From Saccharina japonica (taxonomy: Eukaryota; Sar; Phaeophyceae; Laminariales; Laminariaceae), in assembly GCA_008828725.1 (NCBI GenBank), contig MEHQ01002127.1, positions 1 to 64,000 on the forward strand: a stretch of DNA of 64,000 nucleotides. The letters are read 5' to 3'. The position numbers were made by a program, and so were the translations under genes. Positions 1 through 11,847 of the stretch are shown here, one piece after another; positions within the stretch are counted from its first letter, which is position 1, and each line of letters starts with the position of its first letter. The notes under the pieces are model-generated. The model did no database searches and had not been told where the DNA came from. It saw only the letters and a program-made list of their open reading frames with translations.

Positions 1-349
1 CTTCAAGGTTAGCCGAATGGCCACGTGTGTTGTTTATTTATATATATATTTATTTTTCTAATATGAACCTGGTACCGGCAATATTGCTTGAGTTGTTCAT
101 TTTCTTGCCCCGGACCCCGGGACCCATTGAAAGCGAGCAAGACCTCCGTACGCAGGAAAACGTACAACAGTAGTTCCTCTGTTGCTTGTTTGTTGTTGTT
201 CGGCTTGTCAGCGCAGATTTCATCACCATAACCTCCAAAAGTCCGCTGCGTCCATACAACAACTTGGTGAGATAAATATTTCGCAACGGTCTTCGTCACT
301 CTACAGTAGTAGTGCGCTTCTACTCGCACGATTACGGAGGGCCATATTA

Positions 350-560
350 AGGGCCCGTATTAACGAGTATAAAATAAATTCAATTTGGAAAAATAAAAGT
401 AAAAATTCGCTTTTCATTGGTCAACACACGCACCAGCACCAATTTTTATGCCCCAAGATCCTAATCTTTGGTGCTGGTGCGTGTGTTGACCAATCAAAAG
501 CGGATTTGAATAAAAAAAAATCCAAATTGATTTTTTTTCTTCTTCGTTAATACGGGCCCT
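350..560. repeat. Palindromic MITE M1, copy 1
   Basis: The ends AGGGCCCGTATTAACGA and TTCGTTAATACGGGCCCT are inverted copies. Almost the whole 211 bases is an inverted repeat with GGTCAACACACGCACCAGCA arms and a short AAGATCCTAATC centre. A likely TA or TTA target duplication flanks it. Confidence 0.85.
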
Positions 561-897
561 TATTCTGGGCGCGCGCGAAAGCACACTTTCTTATGCTGCG
601 CTTTCTTATTTTGGTCCCCGAGAAAACAGTTTCCCTACTCTGTACGCGTAGTACTATTGCACATTAAATGGTGGCCTGGGCCCAGGCCAGGCAAAGGAAG
701 GGGTCACTTTCTTAACGCTTATGCACTGACTAGGCCTCGACTAGGCTGAGAGTTTTCTTATTTTTTTTCAATTTCTGAGGCTGTGACTTTCGTGTGAGTT
801 CCTTTCTTATGAGCGGGCCGGTAGTGTATGTGTAGCATTAATAGTAGCATGATGCATACCCATGTACGTTGCTACGACCACAAGCCGCAACTGCAGT

Positions 898-1234
898 CCG
901 GTCGCCCCGGTGGTCTAACTGGTAGCCCCGAAGCCTTTTGGGCCGGATGTCGAGGGTTCGATTCTCCCCATGGAGGTTTTTATTCTCAAATGACACCGAC
1001 TGTCGAGAGCGCGTATTATAGCGTGGGTAAGCAAAATTCGACGAGAGTTGACGAGGGAAGAAAGTGCTGAAATCTTCTCGCGATAAAAATGCAAGGCAAG
1101 AACCGCAGTGGGAGAGGAGGGAGAGGAGCCTACTTTGTGACCCCGGATCTGAGTTACGACTAGGGAGGGAGAAAGACGGAAGTGCGAAGATAATAAATGG
1201 GATGGACCTTGGATGGAAAAAAAAAAAAAAAAAA
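898..1234 (+). mobile_element. Full-length tRNA-derived SINE
   Basis: The 5' head carries an A box TGGTCTAACTGG (about 911) and a B box GGTTCGATTCT (about 955). A tRNA-unrelated body follows with CGACGAG, TCTCGCGATAAAAATGCAAG and CCCCGGATCTGAGTTACGAC, then AATAAATGGGATGG and an A-run. Pol III transcription from the boxes is expected for this class. Confidence 0.88.
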
Positions 1235-1457
1235 CTGCCCCCACTCTGTGTGTTGCTCGCTTCGTACAGCAGCCTGCATGATAGCAGCGGGTGCACTTGA
1301 ACTATAGCACTACCACGTATCAGGTACCTGGTATAGTTCTGTTGTACTACAGTACACTTGGTGTACGTGCACTGCTGCACTTCAAAGCGTAGCACTTCTG
1401 CTGTTGTAGACTATCTGTGGTACATCTTACGTATATACTCGTACCTACTGGCTGTGT

Positions 1458-2850
1458 CAAGGGCGCACAAAAAAAAAAGTTTTCGACACCACACACCCAA
1501 AACTTTATTTTGGACCTCTCAAGGGGGGAGGGGGGGTACGACGGACCCATCCCCCCCCTCATAACGCCACACAATCTCCTATATAAAACATCCCTATACT
1601 AAATCCTATATAACGCCAAGGGGGGCACAGCCTAGGGGGGTACTACAGTCCACGCAGCCCCCTAAGAGCGGACAGGCGCCGACCGTAGAAGAGACAGAGA
1701 GAGAGGGAGAGAGTGATCACGATGAGCACTGTCTCCGTGGTGGAGGGAGCCCTATCCAAGGCCCCCTTCGCAAAGAAGTCTCGTTGCTTGAGGCCTATCA
1801 GCGGCGTCAAAGCTCACGTCATCGACCCCATGCACTAACGTACCCCTGAAGTGCAAGTTTTGCAGCCGTGCAGAGTGGGTGTGGAAATACTGCATGTCCC
1901 ATCACGTAGAAGGGCAGCATTCCACTTCGTTGGCTCTGAACAAAGCAGACCCCAACACTGCGAGATTCGAAAGTAGCTTTGACGTAAGCAAGACAGAGAA
2001 GGAGGCGGTGGCGAAAAGGATGCCAAAGGGCAAGGCTGCCAGAGCCCCCGTAGCACGCCGAACGGTCTCCCAGCAGAAGAGTAAGGGTTCCATAGCCCCC
2101 GCAGCACGCCGTAAGGTCTCACAGCACGACGGGGGGTAAGATGAGTCAGACGACTCAGAGGAGGAGGAAGAGGAAGAGGAGGAGGAAGAGGGTGAGGAGT
2201 CATAAGAGGAGTCAGAATAGGAGAGGGACGGGGGGGGGCGGGAGGAGGAAGAGCAGTCGGAAAAGAAGAGGGACGGGGGGGGAGGGGAGGAGTAAGAGGA
2301 AGACGACAAGGACGACCGCAAGGATGAGAACGAAGACGAACAGCCGGGGGGACGAAGGGAAGGGGGTGAAGGAGAGGAAGGGGGGAGCAAGAGGGGGCGG
2401 GCGAGGAGTAGCAGCAACGGTAGCGAGACACCGGGCGAGAACGTGGGAGAACCCGTGCGCAAGAGTAGGCGGGGCAGAACGATCACGCAAAGCGTTCGCC
2501 AGAAAGATCTTGGCAGTCTTCGATGATTACATTTGTGCGATCATTACGTTCCTCGTCGTGGAGTGTTTCCAGGCCATTTCACTCAATCAAGCACGATGGG
2601 TTGTTTCCGTGACTGAAATATTAAGATCTTTGTTGTTGTTGTCTAGGCACACCTTGGTAGGGGGTTGTATCCAAGCAATGTTCTATCTCTCAATCAAGTA
2701 CCTTGAAAGACCTTTTTGTGTGAGAGTTGGTGAGAGGGGAAAAGCTAAGAAATTCACCAAAAAGGAAAAAAAAAAACTTTTTGTTCGGCCCTCCGGGGGG
2801 GGGAGGGGGGGGGTAGTGTGGTGTGCGGGATAACTTTTTTTGTGCGCCCT
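1458..2850 (+). mobile_element. TIR DNA transposon with 9-bp target duplication, decayed
   Basis: The ends AGGGCGCACAAAAAAA (left, preceded by CA) and TTTTTTTGTGCGCCCT (right) are inverted. The flanks TGGCTGTGT (1449-1457) and TGGCTGTGT (2851-2859) are a direct 9-base repeat, as MULEs make (hAT elements make 8). The interior holds a zinc-finger-like ORF and a GA-rich acidic tract. The family is not certain. Confidence 0.7.
1722..2511 (+). pseudogene. Zinc-finger (BED/C2H2-like) transposon ORF, broken
   Basis: ATG at 1722 opens MSTVSVVEGALSKAPFAKK. A shift near 1835 leads to LKCKFCSRAEW, then MSHHVEGQH, a CxxC...H-x5-H finger. A basic Arg/Lys/Ala stretch and an acidic run (DESDDSEEEE) follow, then SKRGRARSSSNGSE. 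At least three frame changes or stops interrupt it. Fingers of this type occur at the N-terminus of hAT and MULE transposases. No catalytic domain is seen, so this may be a remnant or an accessory protein. Confidence 0.5.
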
Positions 2851-3202
2851 TGGCTGTGTGCCTTTTTTGAAAGTTTGAATTTTGAATTTTGAATTCGGGA
2901 CTCGGACTTCGGGAGTTCGAAGATATTCACGATGAATGTTTATGAAGGGGATATGTTGCAGTACGTCTGTGCCCGCCCCGCGCAGTGCGTGCCGCGTGCG
3001 CACACCTGTGTCACCTGCTGTGCTGTCTCTCTGGGTGGGTGCTGCCGATACTGCTGTGGCTATTGCAGTGTGACATAGGCGCCAGGTTGTTCCCTTTCCT
3101 CAGCGTGTGGATTACGGATGGGAGATCTAGCGTGTTTGCTTCGCCTCCCTCCCTCACATTCTCCGCGTACTGCCGTACCTCTCTGTATCTAAATATAAGC
3201 AT

Positions 3203-3237
3203 CGTTTGTATATTAATATTAAATCCAAACGATCTCT
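3203..3237. promoter_or_regulatory. AT-rich palindrome 30 bases upstream of the ankyrin ATG
   Basis: ATCGTTTGTATATTAATATT is followed by the inverse ending CCAAACGAT. A close relative with longer arms is at 60508-60552. It could be a tiny mobile palindrome or a shared promoter element. Confidence 0.4.
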
Positions 3238-3267
3238 ATATTTGGGAATCGAGTGGTGTTTACGAGC

Positions 3268-4598
3268 ATGTCTTCTGACAAGACGAAGGATGATCTACAA
3301 CTGCAGCTGGCACGCGGCGCGTTCATTGTCAACTTTGACCTCGTAAAGGCCGCGCTTCGGGATGGAGCCGACGTGCACGGGGGTCCAGACCCAGGCGTCC
3401 CGCCCATCTTGGCTGCCACTATCGCCAGCAATGCCGGCATGGTCGAGTTTTTACTCGGGCAAGGGGCAGATCCCGAAAGGCCTGTTACGGCCGTGGTGCC
3501 ATGTCCAACTTGTAAGGTCGACGGCGTGACTGCCAAAACTAAGCCCGGAGAAAGGGCCCTGCATGTGGCGGTCAAGATCGGGAACGTCGAGATCGTCCGC
3601 TTGCTGCTGAAGGGGGACTGCGCTGATGTCGACTCCACCGACGACAGAGGCTACACCCCGCTCTTGGTGGCTTGCTCGTTTCAGTATACCCCCGCGTGGT
3701 GCAGTTGCTGCTCGATGCGGGCGCCGACCCGGCCGCGGCCGCGAAAGACGGGTGTACCCCTCTGCACGTAGTGGCCCTGTGCGAAGACATGGGCAAGGTC
3801 GACATCCTGTACTCCAGGGCACCCGCCACGCTGAACCGCTGCACTGCCAACCACCGAACGCCGCTCTTTATGGCATGCTTCAACGGCAACGAGCGCCTCG
3901 TTTCCAAGCTGCTGTCGCTGGGGGCGGTGCAGCCGACGCGCGAGAGCACGGCGTGTCCGCTCAGCGCAGCCGTGCTCGAAGGCTTCGTGGGCGTGGTGCG
4001 GACCCTGATCAACGAAGGAGGGATAAGGGCGGTCGGAGGCGAGACCGTGTTGACCGATGCCTTGGACATCGCCGTTTGCTATCGCCGGGCGAGAATCCTC
4101 CGGCTGATGCTCGCGGCTGGTGGTGGGGACGAGAAGCGGTTGGAGCGGGCCAGCAATACTACATTCAGTGGCAGACACCTGCTTCACTTTGGCGCTGGCT
4201 ACGGCTATCCCGGCGTGGTGAGCGTTCTCCTCGAGGCGGGGGCGCACGAGGCGGTGCCCGACTCGGAGGGGCTTGTGCCTCTAGACGTTGTCGGGCGTCT
4301 TCCTGTCACGGATGGGCCTGCGATGGATCCGCAGAAGGGAGTCGCCATTCGCCGGATGCTGCGTCGCGGCCCAGCGTACCGAGCCCGATCGTGGGCGTGG
4401 CCCTGTGACGCAGAAGAAGCAAAGGACGCCGATGGCAGCGGTGATGGCGACACTGCCGCTGCTGGTGGTGGTGGTGGTGGTGGTGGTATCCTCTCATCTC
4501 GGCCGGCGGCGAAGACGCCCTGCGTTCTTGGTGTGAGAATCTTCCGGCCGAAGGGGAAGAACGGCAACAAGCTCTTCGCCAGGCTCGTCGGCAGGTGA
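3268..4598 (+). CDS. Ankyrin-repeat protein, with one frame break
   Basis: From ATG at 3268 the frame encodes MSSDKTKDDLQLQLARG and ankyrin units such as RALHVAVKIGNVEIVRLLL. The frame then shifts at a C5 run (3689-3693) and continues VVQLLLDAGADP, GCTPLHVVAL, RTPLFMACFNGNERLVSKLL and VVSVLLEAGAHEAVPD. There are about seven repeats in total. The C-terminal part has a poly-Gly run and a basic tail ending KLFARLVGR. Ankyrin arrays bind other proteins, and no enzymatic domain is seen. One extra C would restore the frame, so a sequencing error or a recent pseudogene are both possible. The TGA lies inside a perfect donor (CAG/GTGAGC, 4595), so the exon may continue by splicing instead of stopping. 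Confidence 0.8.
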
Positions 4599-4619
4599 GC
4601 GCTGCGCTACGTACCTGGT

Positions 4620-5040
4620 GGTATACGAATATCTATCGATTATTTTGTTATATACGAATGCAATATAATAGTGTTAGTATCGCAATCGAATGAGTAACAT
4701 TCGCGTTGCTAGTCTCCGGTCTTACTAAAAAAATTGCAATCTTTGTAGTACCTCGTTGTCTTCAATGATGCACAGATGCTCCGAGTACCTTGGAGTAAAG
4801 TAAGGGTTCGATACTCCGGAATACTGCTCGTACTCGGAGTATTTCGGGTATGAACACTCTCAATACTTCTTGTACTCGGAGTATTTCTGGGTCCGACGCT
4901 GCGGGTACTCCTTGAACTCCGAGTATTTGGGGCTTCAGTACTGCTCATACTCCAAGTAAGTACTCCGAGTATTCAGGCCGCCAGCACTCTAATACTCTTA
5001 AGTACTCGGAGTACGAAATGTACTCGATACTCGAAGTATA
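4620..5040. repeat. Cluster of ACTCGGAGT palindromes
   Basis: About ten short self-complementary TACTCNGAGTA-type motifs at irregular spacing lie 150-450 bases downstream of the ankyrin stop. No gene is seen here. Confidence 0.65.
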
Positions 5041-5042
5041 CT

Positions 5043-5195
5043 GCACAATCGGACTGCATAGGACGGTGCTTTTGTTTTTGAGATCGAAAAATACAAACTA
5101 CGAGGTCGTTTCCTATGCGGTTCGATTTCGAGCTTTAGTTTGAGTTTTTCGATCTCAAAAACGAAAGCACCGTCCTATGCAGTCCGATTGTGCAA
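5043..5195. repeat. Long hairpin, ~50-base arms
   Basis: TGCACAATCGGACTGCATAG at the left is mirrored by CTATGCAGTCCGATTGTGCA at the right, and pairing continues through GGTGCTTTTGTTTTTGAGAT with very few mismatches. Confidence 0.85.
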
Positions 5196-5212
5196 AACCT
5201 GACAGGATTTTT

Positions 5213-5883
5213 TTTCGATTTGAGAATCCGATGACCCAAGTCGTCCGATTTTGGCCCAAAATCCAACGACTTGGGTCATCAGATTTTCAAATCGAAAAAT
5301 GGCATGGTCTCTAAATTGAAGATGTTATCCACGCAGCAAACAAGCAGCAGCAGCAGCAGCAGCAGCACGATCGATGAGTTGGATGGTGACACAGCGACGT
5401 TGCTTTGCGCCCGACGCCCAGCCGACGATCGGTGCGTTTCTCCGTCGTCAAACTACAGTCGGCTGGCGCGGGCTCGGGCCTAGAGACGAAGCGCACTCAA
5501 CGCCGCCTCTCCGTACTCGTAGACTTTACAGCAGCAGCAGTAGCAGCAGCAGCAAGCAGTACAGTCAGTCAACGCTCGGTCGGGTGCTTCGTTGGGTAAA
5601 AATACTAAATACCAAGACAGGTCGACTCGCGCGCGCTCGGCGCGTCGCCGCCAGACCAGAGGCAGCCAGCGTGGCTTCGGACGCTTGGGTTCTACGCCCA
5701 GTACAGCGCACTCGGCGCGTCTTTTCGCGGCGCCAGACCACAACAACAGCAGTTGGTCTTGCCGAATCTGAAGCTCAAAAATCGAACCGCATAGGAAACG
5801 GCCTGAGAATCTGACGACTTGGGTCATCTTTGAAATCGAAAAATGGCATGGTCTCTAAATTCAAGATGTTATCCACAGCAAGC

Positions 5884-5924
<41 letters not shown>

Positions 5925-6200
5925 CGATCGATGAGTTGTATGGTGACACAGCGACGTTGCTTCGCGCCCGACGCGCAATTATGTACGAGCTACCTCGAGA
6001 AATCACTGAAGCGGTGCACACACCGATTCGATCGGAGGCTGCATGCGTGCGTGCGTGCTGATGTGCTCTGCGTGCGTGCTGCTGTGCTCGGCGTGGCGCA
6101 CACACCCCACCTCTGATGCCGATACTCGGCTGGCGCGGCCTCGGGCCTAGAGACGAAGGGAAGCGCACTCGGCACGCGCCTCTCCGTACTCGTAGATTTT
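5213..6200. repeat. Compound repeat with hairpin, (CAG)n tracts and a duplicated unit
   Basis: A second hairpin (5213-5300, ACGACTTGGGTCATC arms) is followed by a unit containing GGCATGGTCTCTAAATT, CAG repeats (5346-5372) and GATCGATGAGTTG. The unit recurs at 5843-5975 with a longer CAG tract (5886-5925). A related GTGCGTGCTGCTGT/CACACACCCCACCTCTG block is at 6045-6115 and 7280-7345. Confidence 0.7.
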
Positions 6201-6339
6201 ACGGCAGCAGCAGCAGCTGCGAGCTGACAAGGCGGTCTAGTGAGGCGTGACATGTACTCATACACGTGGCGAAGCGTGGCATTGTACTCATACCCGCCGC
6301 ACCTGTGTTGCTCTCCCCACAAAAAAACTTCGATTCTGG

Positions 6340-7060
6340 CTCTATGTATTTCAGCCTAACGTCTGGAAGAACCTCTACCACTGTATTTTTTCCCATAGGA
6401 CATTTCGTAATTCTGCTCTAGCTCCAGCCTCACAGCTAATCAAAAAGTCCACCACCCTGCGATGGGCTCTTTGGTGCTCTCACTACTGTGTGGCAAAGCG
6501 GCAGCAGTTTTCGCGTCCTCTACGAACAGCGACTACGTCGCTGAAGTTTGAAAATGTGGTTCCAGGCGGTTGAATTACGCAGCTTTTTCAAATGGCGACG
6601 ACTTCCGTTGGTGCATGTTTTCGAGAACTCGCACACGTACGTACAGCATCACATTTCGTGCGTACGACCTCGTACTCTAAATCTGGTACGTTTTGGCCGT
6701 TTTTTTGCTGTTTTTGAAGGCACACTACGAAGGTCGGTTGCGGCCGCTGTTGTGCTAATCCGAAAGTCCACCACCCTGGTTATTCTTCCTTGGGTCTATG
6801 CAGGCATATAGGAGGAGTTCTGGGCGATTTCATGTTGGTCTAGCACAGCGACTACTTCGTTGAACATCGCCTTATCGAGCGGCGCGACTACCTAGCAGCC
6901 CGAGCTGCGAAATCGCTTTCAGCAACAGCGGACGTGAATTCTCGAGATCTACAAATCTCATCGCCAATGTAGCTTCAGTTTTGTCTACACCCAGTATCAC
7001 TTGGGCTTGGGCCTTGATGCTGAGGCTCTCCGGTGCCTCGGTAGGGAGAACACAGGGACA
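6340..7060 (-). other. Spacer with a short coding-like stretch
   Basis: Minus strand 6872-7060 is open and reads LPTEAPESLSIKAQAQVILG to a TAA. I do not recognise it. It could be a fragment of a mobile-element protein. The rest of the stretch shows no gene. Confidence 0.25.
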
Positions 7061-7756
7061 ACGATGAGCGTTTCCAATTGCCTTGTGAGGGGCTGATTTT
7101 GACCAAATCCCGGTTTCAATAATATTAGGCGTTATGGAAATACATCATTTTGGTGATTTGTAGGGAGAGCAACACAGGTGGCCGCGCAGTTCGCAGTTCG
7201 CAGATCATCACAACCCCCCTTCCCCCTGTTCAAACAATATTCATCATAGATGTGGAACTCCCAAAGGTCACTCAGTGCTCGGCGTGCGTGCTGATCTGCT
7301 CGGTGCGTGCTGCTGTCTTCGGCGTGTCGCACACACCCCACCTCTGTTGCTGATACTCCGCCGAGGCGCATGGTGTGTGCTAGGCTGTCGAGGCGTGCAA
7401 AAACTGTCGCGACGCCGCTGCTGTACACCAAGAACGGGCTTTGAGTGTCGAGGGGACAAGGGGGTACCCGTGGTGTGATTTGAGGGGTCACTTTTCTGTC
7501 ACGCTGAATAACTTGAAAACTGGGGCCACTTTTGTCACGCCTATTATCTTGAAAATCGGGCATCACTTTTGGGATTATGCTTTCTGAGTCTCCGGTCCAA
7601 GGACCGGAGAATATTGTTTTCTGTGATTGAAAACGGGAGGAAGTCGGATTTTCTACTGGCAAGAGATCCCACTGCACCGTTATTCGACGTGCTATCTATA
7701 TTATTTATACGTATCTTATGGTGATTTTTAGTTTTATTTCATGGGGGAATCAGGAA

Positions 7757-8018
7757 AAGACGCGTCCTACGACGATAGATAGAGGTACATAGCACATTTT
7801 GGCTGAAACGTTTTCGGAATGACGGGGCTCCTTAACCCAAAATGGTCGGAATTCCGTTTTCGTGCTGCAAGATTTTTCGTTGTATACTTAGGCCATGGGA
7901 TTGCTCATCGGGTGGCACTTTTAGTTTAGTCCAACATCAGTTTTTGGGTGGGGTATTGAGCTCCTCAAGTGACCACCTTCAGAAAAATCATGGTGCACCT
8001 TTACTGTAGCATGCGTCA
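7757..8018. repeat. MITE M5, copy 1
   Basis: The left end is GACGCGTCCTACGACGATAG...GAGGTAC and the right end CACCTTTACTGTAGCATGCGTC, imperfect inverted repeats. The interior is marked by CTTAGGCCATGGGATT. Confidence 0.75.
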
Positions 8019-8019
8019 A

Positions 8020-9088
8020 AAACAGAACAGAACTCAAATTTTGAACTCCACGACACGAACGAGTAATCCATGCCGGGTCGGGCGATCAAGCTCCATCACC
8101 AGCTCCTCGAAGAAAGGGAGAACGGAATGCGGAACCTCCTTCCTGCCTGGGGAGCTGCGTAAGGGCTTTCCTTCTAGTGTAGTAGCTGGACCAGCAAGGA
8201 GCTCTCGCTCTCACGGAGCACGAGTTGCTTGCGGCCGTCGTAGTCAGAAAAAAAAACATTAGACTGTTGCGTTTGCCTCAAAAAAACAAATGGTGTCGCA
8301 GCTGCTGCTGGACGGCCACAACACACACGCGAAATCGGCCAAGGTTATACTGATGCTCTCCCTCTCCGTGGTGGTCGATGCACGGGTGCTGTGTCCCAGC
8401 TGTGTGCCAGAGTAGCCACGCCCGTGTCGCGCATCGCCGTGATCCGTCATAGCTCACAGACCCCCAGTATATATAGCCCATACAGAGCAGTTGTATAATG
8501 CCTCCGAGGTCTCGTGCAAAAGCGTTTTCAATCGTTTTCATAAGTGGTTGAAAAAAACCGGCAAAAACAAAAAACGGTCAGATTTTATCAATGGTTTACG
8601 CATACTATCTCGGAGGGACATTTTTTCCAACAAACAGGCCCCATAAGACTCGATTCTGATCAAATATGATAGTATTTGGGACCAGATACCCCGAAGCCTC
8701 CGTAAAGATTCGCAAAATCACCTGAAATAATATTGCGTAAGAGTCGGCCTAATGCATTTTTTTTTCGTTTCGCGTTTTGCTCTGTCGGAAGCGGACGCTT
8801 TTTTTCAATGCTGTTGTACCGTATGTACGTACCACTTTTTTCAGAAACTGTGGTTGGCGTGGAAATGAGAAGGAATACGAAACATATATATGTATCAGGT
8901 ACCAGGTATAGTGCAGGCCCACGAATAAGAAATAACCTTCTAAGGCAAATAATAAAATAAGGCTAACTTTTTGGGGGACGCTTACGAAAAAACGATTAAG
9001 AAACCGCGCTGAGCGGCAACGCTACACACGTAAAAATCCTACCGGTGTACATAGAATAGTCTATGTTCAAGGGTGGTGTCCCAGCAAG
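8020..9088. other. No gene seen
   Basis: Single-copy-looking spacer with a GCGTTTTCAATCGTTTTC stretch and a piece (8640-8760) faintly like the foldback M12 ends (AAGAGTCGGCCTAATG). Confidence 0.4.
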
Positions 9089-9089
9089 A

Positions 9090-9443
9090 ACGCGTGCTAC
9101 GATAGAGGTACGAGCACTTTTGGCTAAATATTTTCTGAACGACGGTGCTCCTTAACCCAAATTCGTCGGAATGTAAAAAAAAAAATGAAATATGAGTTTT
9201 TGTATACCTAGGCCATGGGATTCATCGGGTTGCAATTTTATTTTAATCTTAAAATCAGTTTTTGGGCGAGGTATACTCGTATTGCTCCTTAACCTTTTCA
9301 AAGCTGCAAAACTTGTCCTACACTAATTGCAAGTAGTTTGTCCCCAAAAACGGGGGACCGGTTCTTAAGGGGTTAAGTGGCCAAACTCAGAACAAAATGG
9401 ATGCGAACAAAATGGATGCACCTCTACCGTAGTAGCACGTGTC
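9090..9443. repeat. MITE M5, copy 2, with nested M4
   Basis: CGTGCTACGATAGAGGTAC at the left and CACCTCTACCGTAG at the right match M5. M4 occupies 9289-9376. Confidence 0.75.
9289..9376. mobile_element. MITE M4 (TTAA-flanked, piggyBac-like), copy 1
   Basis: TTAACC and GGTTAA ends enclose the core ACTAATTGCAAGTAGTTTGT and GGGGGACCGGTTCTTAAG. Confidence 0.75.
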
Positions 9444-9444
9444 T

Positions 9445-10860
9445 AAGGTTATATAAAGCTTGCTCAGATTAGTTTTTTTTCTTGTTGGTGGGCCGATACA
9501 GTAGTAGTGCCGGTCCCTGTATAGTACCGGTATGCGCCAGCCAACAATACCAGCACTATAGCGGCAACCGGCACTACTCCGCACACTACCACACTGGTGA
9601 ATCCCATCTGTGCCAAGCGATTCCACAGGCACTAAAAGCGGGCAACCGGCACTATAGCGGGACCACTATACTGCTGTACTGTATTTGCGTTGGTACAGTG
9701 GTGTTGGTAGTATTTATTGCGTTAGCCAACCTGTGGCCCAGCCCTGACGCTGGCCCAAACTCCGATCCCAATCCGTCACGGGGTCGTCGGGGCAGAAATC
9801 TACGCATTTTGTCGCCGAAAATGAGTAAAAAGTGTTTGTTGGTATTTTGGATATCAAACGAGAATCGAGTGATTAAAAAAAAAAGGAGTTCGGTACGATT
9901 TCGATATTTGATACCAGGTACATCAAAGCTTTCGTTCAGTGTCAGCATAAAAAACACGGATGCCAGAGGATGGAGGGAAAAACGCCTTCGATACGATACT
10001 GTATATCGAAAGTTCGATACAATATCCAACACTACTGTACTACTTTATACAGGTAGTGTTCATGGTTTCTGTCGTTTTGTCTGGTCGTTGTTGGAGCCAG
10101 ACAGATGTTCGTTGAATTTTCCTGGAATTCAGCTGTCTCAACGTACGGACGCAGGAGCTTTGTGCGAAAATATATATTTCCTAGATATACGTACGGGTGC
10201 GCACTACGTACGGCGTACGTCGTTTTGCGTGCTCCGAGTCGAGTGCGATAATATCAATAGTAAGATGCACGAAGTCGATGTTTAATTCCCTCTGCGTTCA
10301 CAGCAGTACTGCCATCCAATTGCTGTTGAGTACGTACCGTCAGCGGAGAGGGGACGGAGCCGCCTTCATCGCATTCATTAATTATTGTCTAGGATAATGT
10401 ATAGAAATGGGGGAATTTAGTGTGGCCCGCGTGTGGTTCTAGTGTTCTGAGTTATGAGAAGGAATTTTTCGAAAATGCCCAAAACACCACTTAAGACACA
10501 CTCATAACCCTAATCCCAACCCTGGCCCCGCCCCTACCCATATGAATTTTGTCTCGAAGAAATCAGGCAACTTTTGTTTCAAAATATTCATCGACCGCTC
10601 TAAAAGTCATAATCGTATAATATGGATACATGTTTCCCAATTTCCATCCTTTATCCTAGACTACAATTCAATGATGCGGTGAAGGCTACTGAGGGGAGGA
10701 AGAGGAGACCCCGGATCTATGGTGCAATACAACGGAAGAAAGGGCAAGGATAACTACTCTCTGTAAATTGTGTACAGCCGAGAGGGCTGACGGAATCAGC
10801 CGAAATAAAAAACTTGCATCACACAGCTTATTAACTCGTACGAGTAGTGTTGGACAAACT
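9445..10860. other. No gene seen
   Basis: GCCGGTCCCTGTATAGTACC/GGCACTATAGCGG-type short repeats (9500-9665) and a run of CCCTAACCC-like sequence (10500-10545) are present. The 267-codon open frame at 9482-10285 has no recognisable domain and crosses these repeats. Confidence 0.4.
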
Positions 10861-10863
10861 TCC

Positions 10864-11455
10864 ACTACACCCAACACTTACCGAGATACACAGTAACAGT
10901 AGCCCTTTGCGCAGCAGCCGACGACGCAATATGTGAAGATACGCCACGGCCGCGGCATCACGCATCAGTTTAGGCAGTATGGGGCAAGTCCGACTACTGC
11001 TTTGCAGGTTCACTCTGGTTATACTCTTGCATCACTCGCACGTGTTTGGTTCATGCTATTAGCGGTTCCTTGCCTCTCCAGAAGTTCTGAGCAGGAGGGC
11101 AAGTATTCCTCTTCTCAGAGGAACAATAAATATATAGTAACGCCTCCACGCTTCCACTACATCCAACAGTTACCGAGATACACAGTAACAGTAGCGCTTC
11201 GCGCAGCAGCAGCCGACGACGCCAAATGTGAAGATACGCCACGGCCTTACGCCCGCGGCATCATGCATTAGTGTTGGCAGTATGGGGCAAGCCCGACTAC
11301 TACTGTGCAGGTTCACTCTGGTTATACTCTTGCATCACCCATACGTACGTGTTTGGTTCATACTGTTAGCGGTTCCTTGCCTCTCCAGAAGTTCTGAGCA
11401 GGAGGGCAAGTATTTCTCTTCTCAGAGGGACAATAAATATATAGTAACGCCTCCA
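10864..11455. repeat. Tandem duplication of ~297 bp
   Basis: Two adjacent units start ACTTACCGAGATACACAGTA or GTTACCGAGATACACAGTA and share GCAGGTTCACTCTGGTTATA and AATAAATATATAGTAACGCC. No gene is seen in it. Confidence 0.85.
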
Positions 11456-11847
11456 CAACAATACGTAGAGGGGAAACGGGGATACCATGGGATGTGTGCA
11501 GCTTCGATTGTTGCAGGCCGCGGTAGGCTCGTTGTCGACTATGGTATATATCATGCACAACAACACACCACAGCGAGGCCACCAGAGGCAAACTTGTCCC
11601 TACCGTGCGTGCTGCTTCCGTGACAGGTATTGCGCGAAGGACTAACTTTGTGTTTTTAGGGACGGGCAAGCAAGTGCGTCGCCGATCGATGTCGGGGGGC
11701 TGCTGCTGCTGTGGATACTACTCTGGCTCCGCGCGGAGAGAGGTGGATGTTGCTCTTGTGCCCATATGACGGCGTGGTGGGTTCGTTAGTTACATACCTT
11801 GGTTCTTGGTGTGGAGATGGTTTAGTGTTTAGTGGGTGGATTTTTTA

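Noticed and set aside
898-975. Functional tRNA gene
   Set aside because: A and B boxes are present but the acceptor stem does not pair and a conserved SINE body follows.
1902-2486. Pro/Ser-rich minus-strand frames
   Set aside because: They are antisense of the GA-rich acidic tract of the zinc-finger element and have no domain.
9482-10285. 267-codon open frame as a gene
   Set aside because: It crosses short repeats, has no domain, and neither composition nor splice context supports coding.
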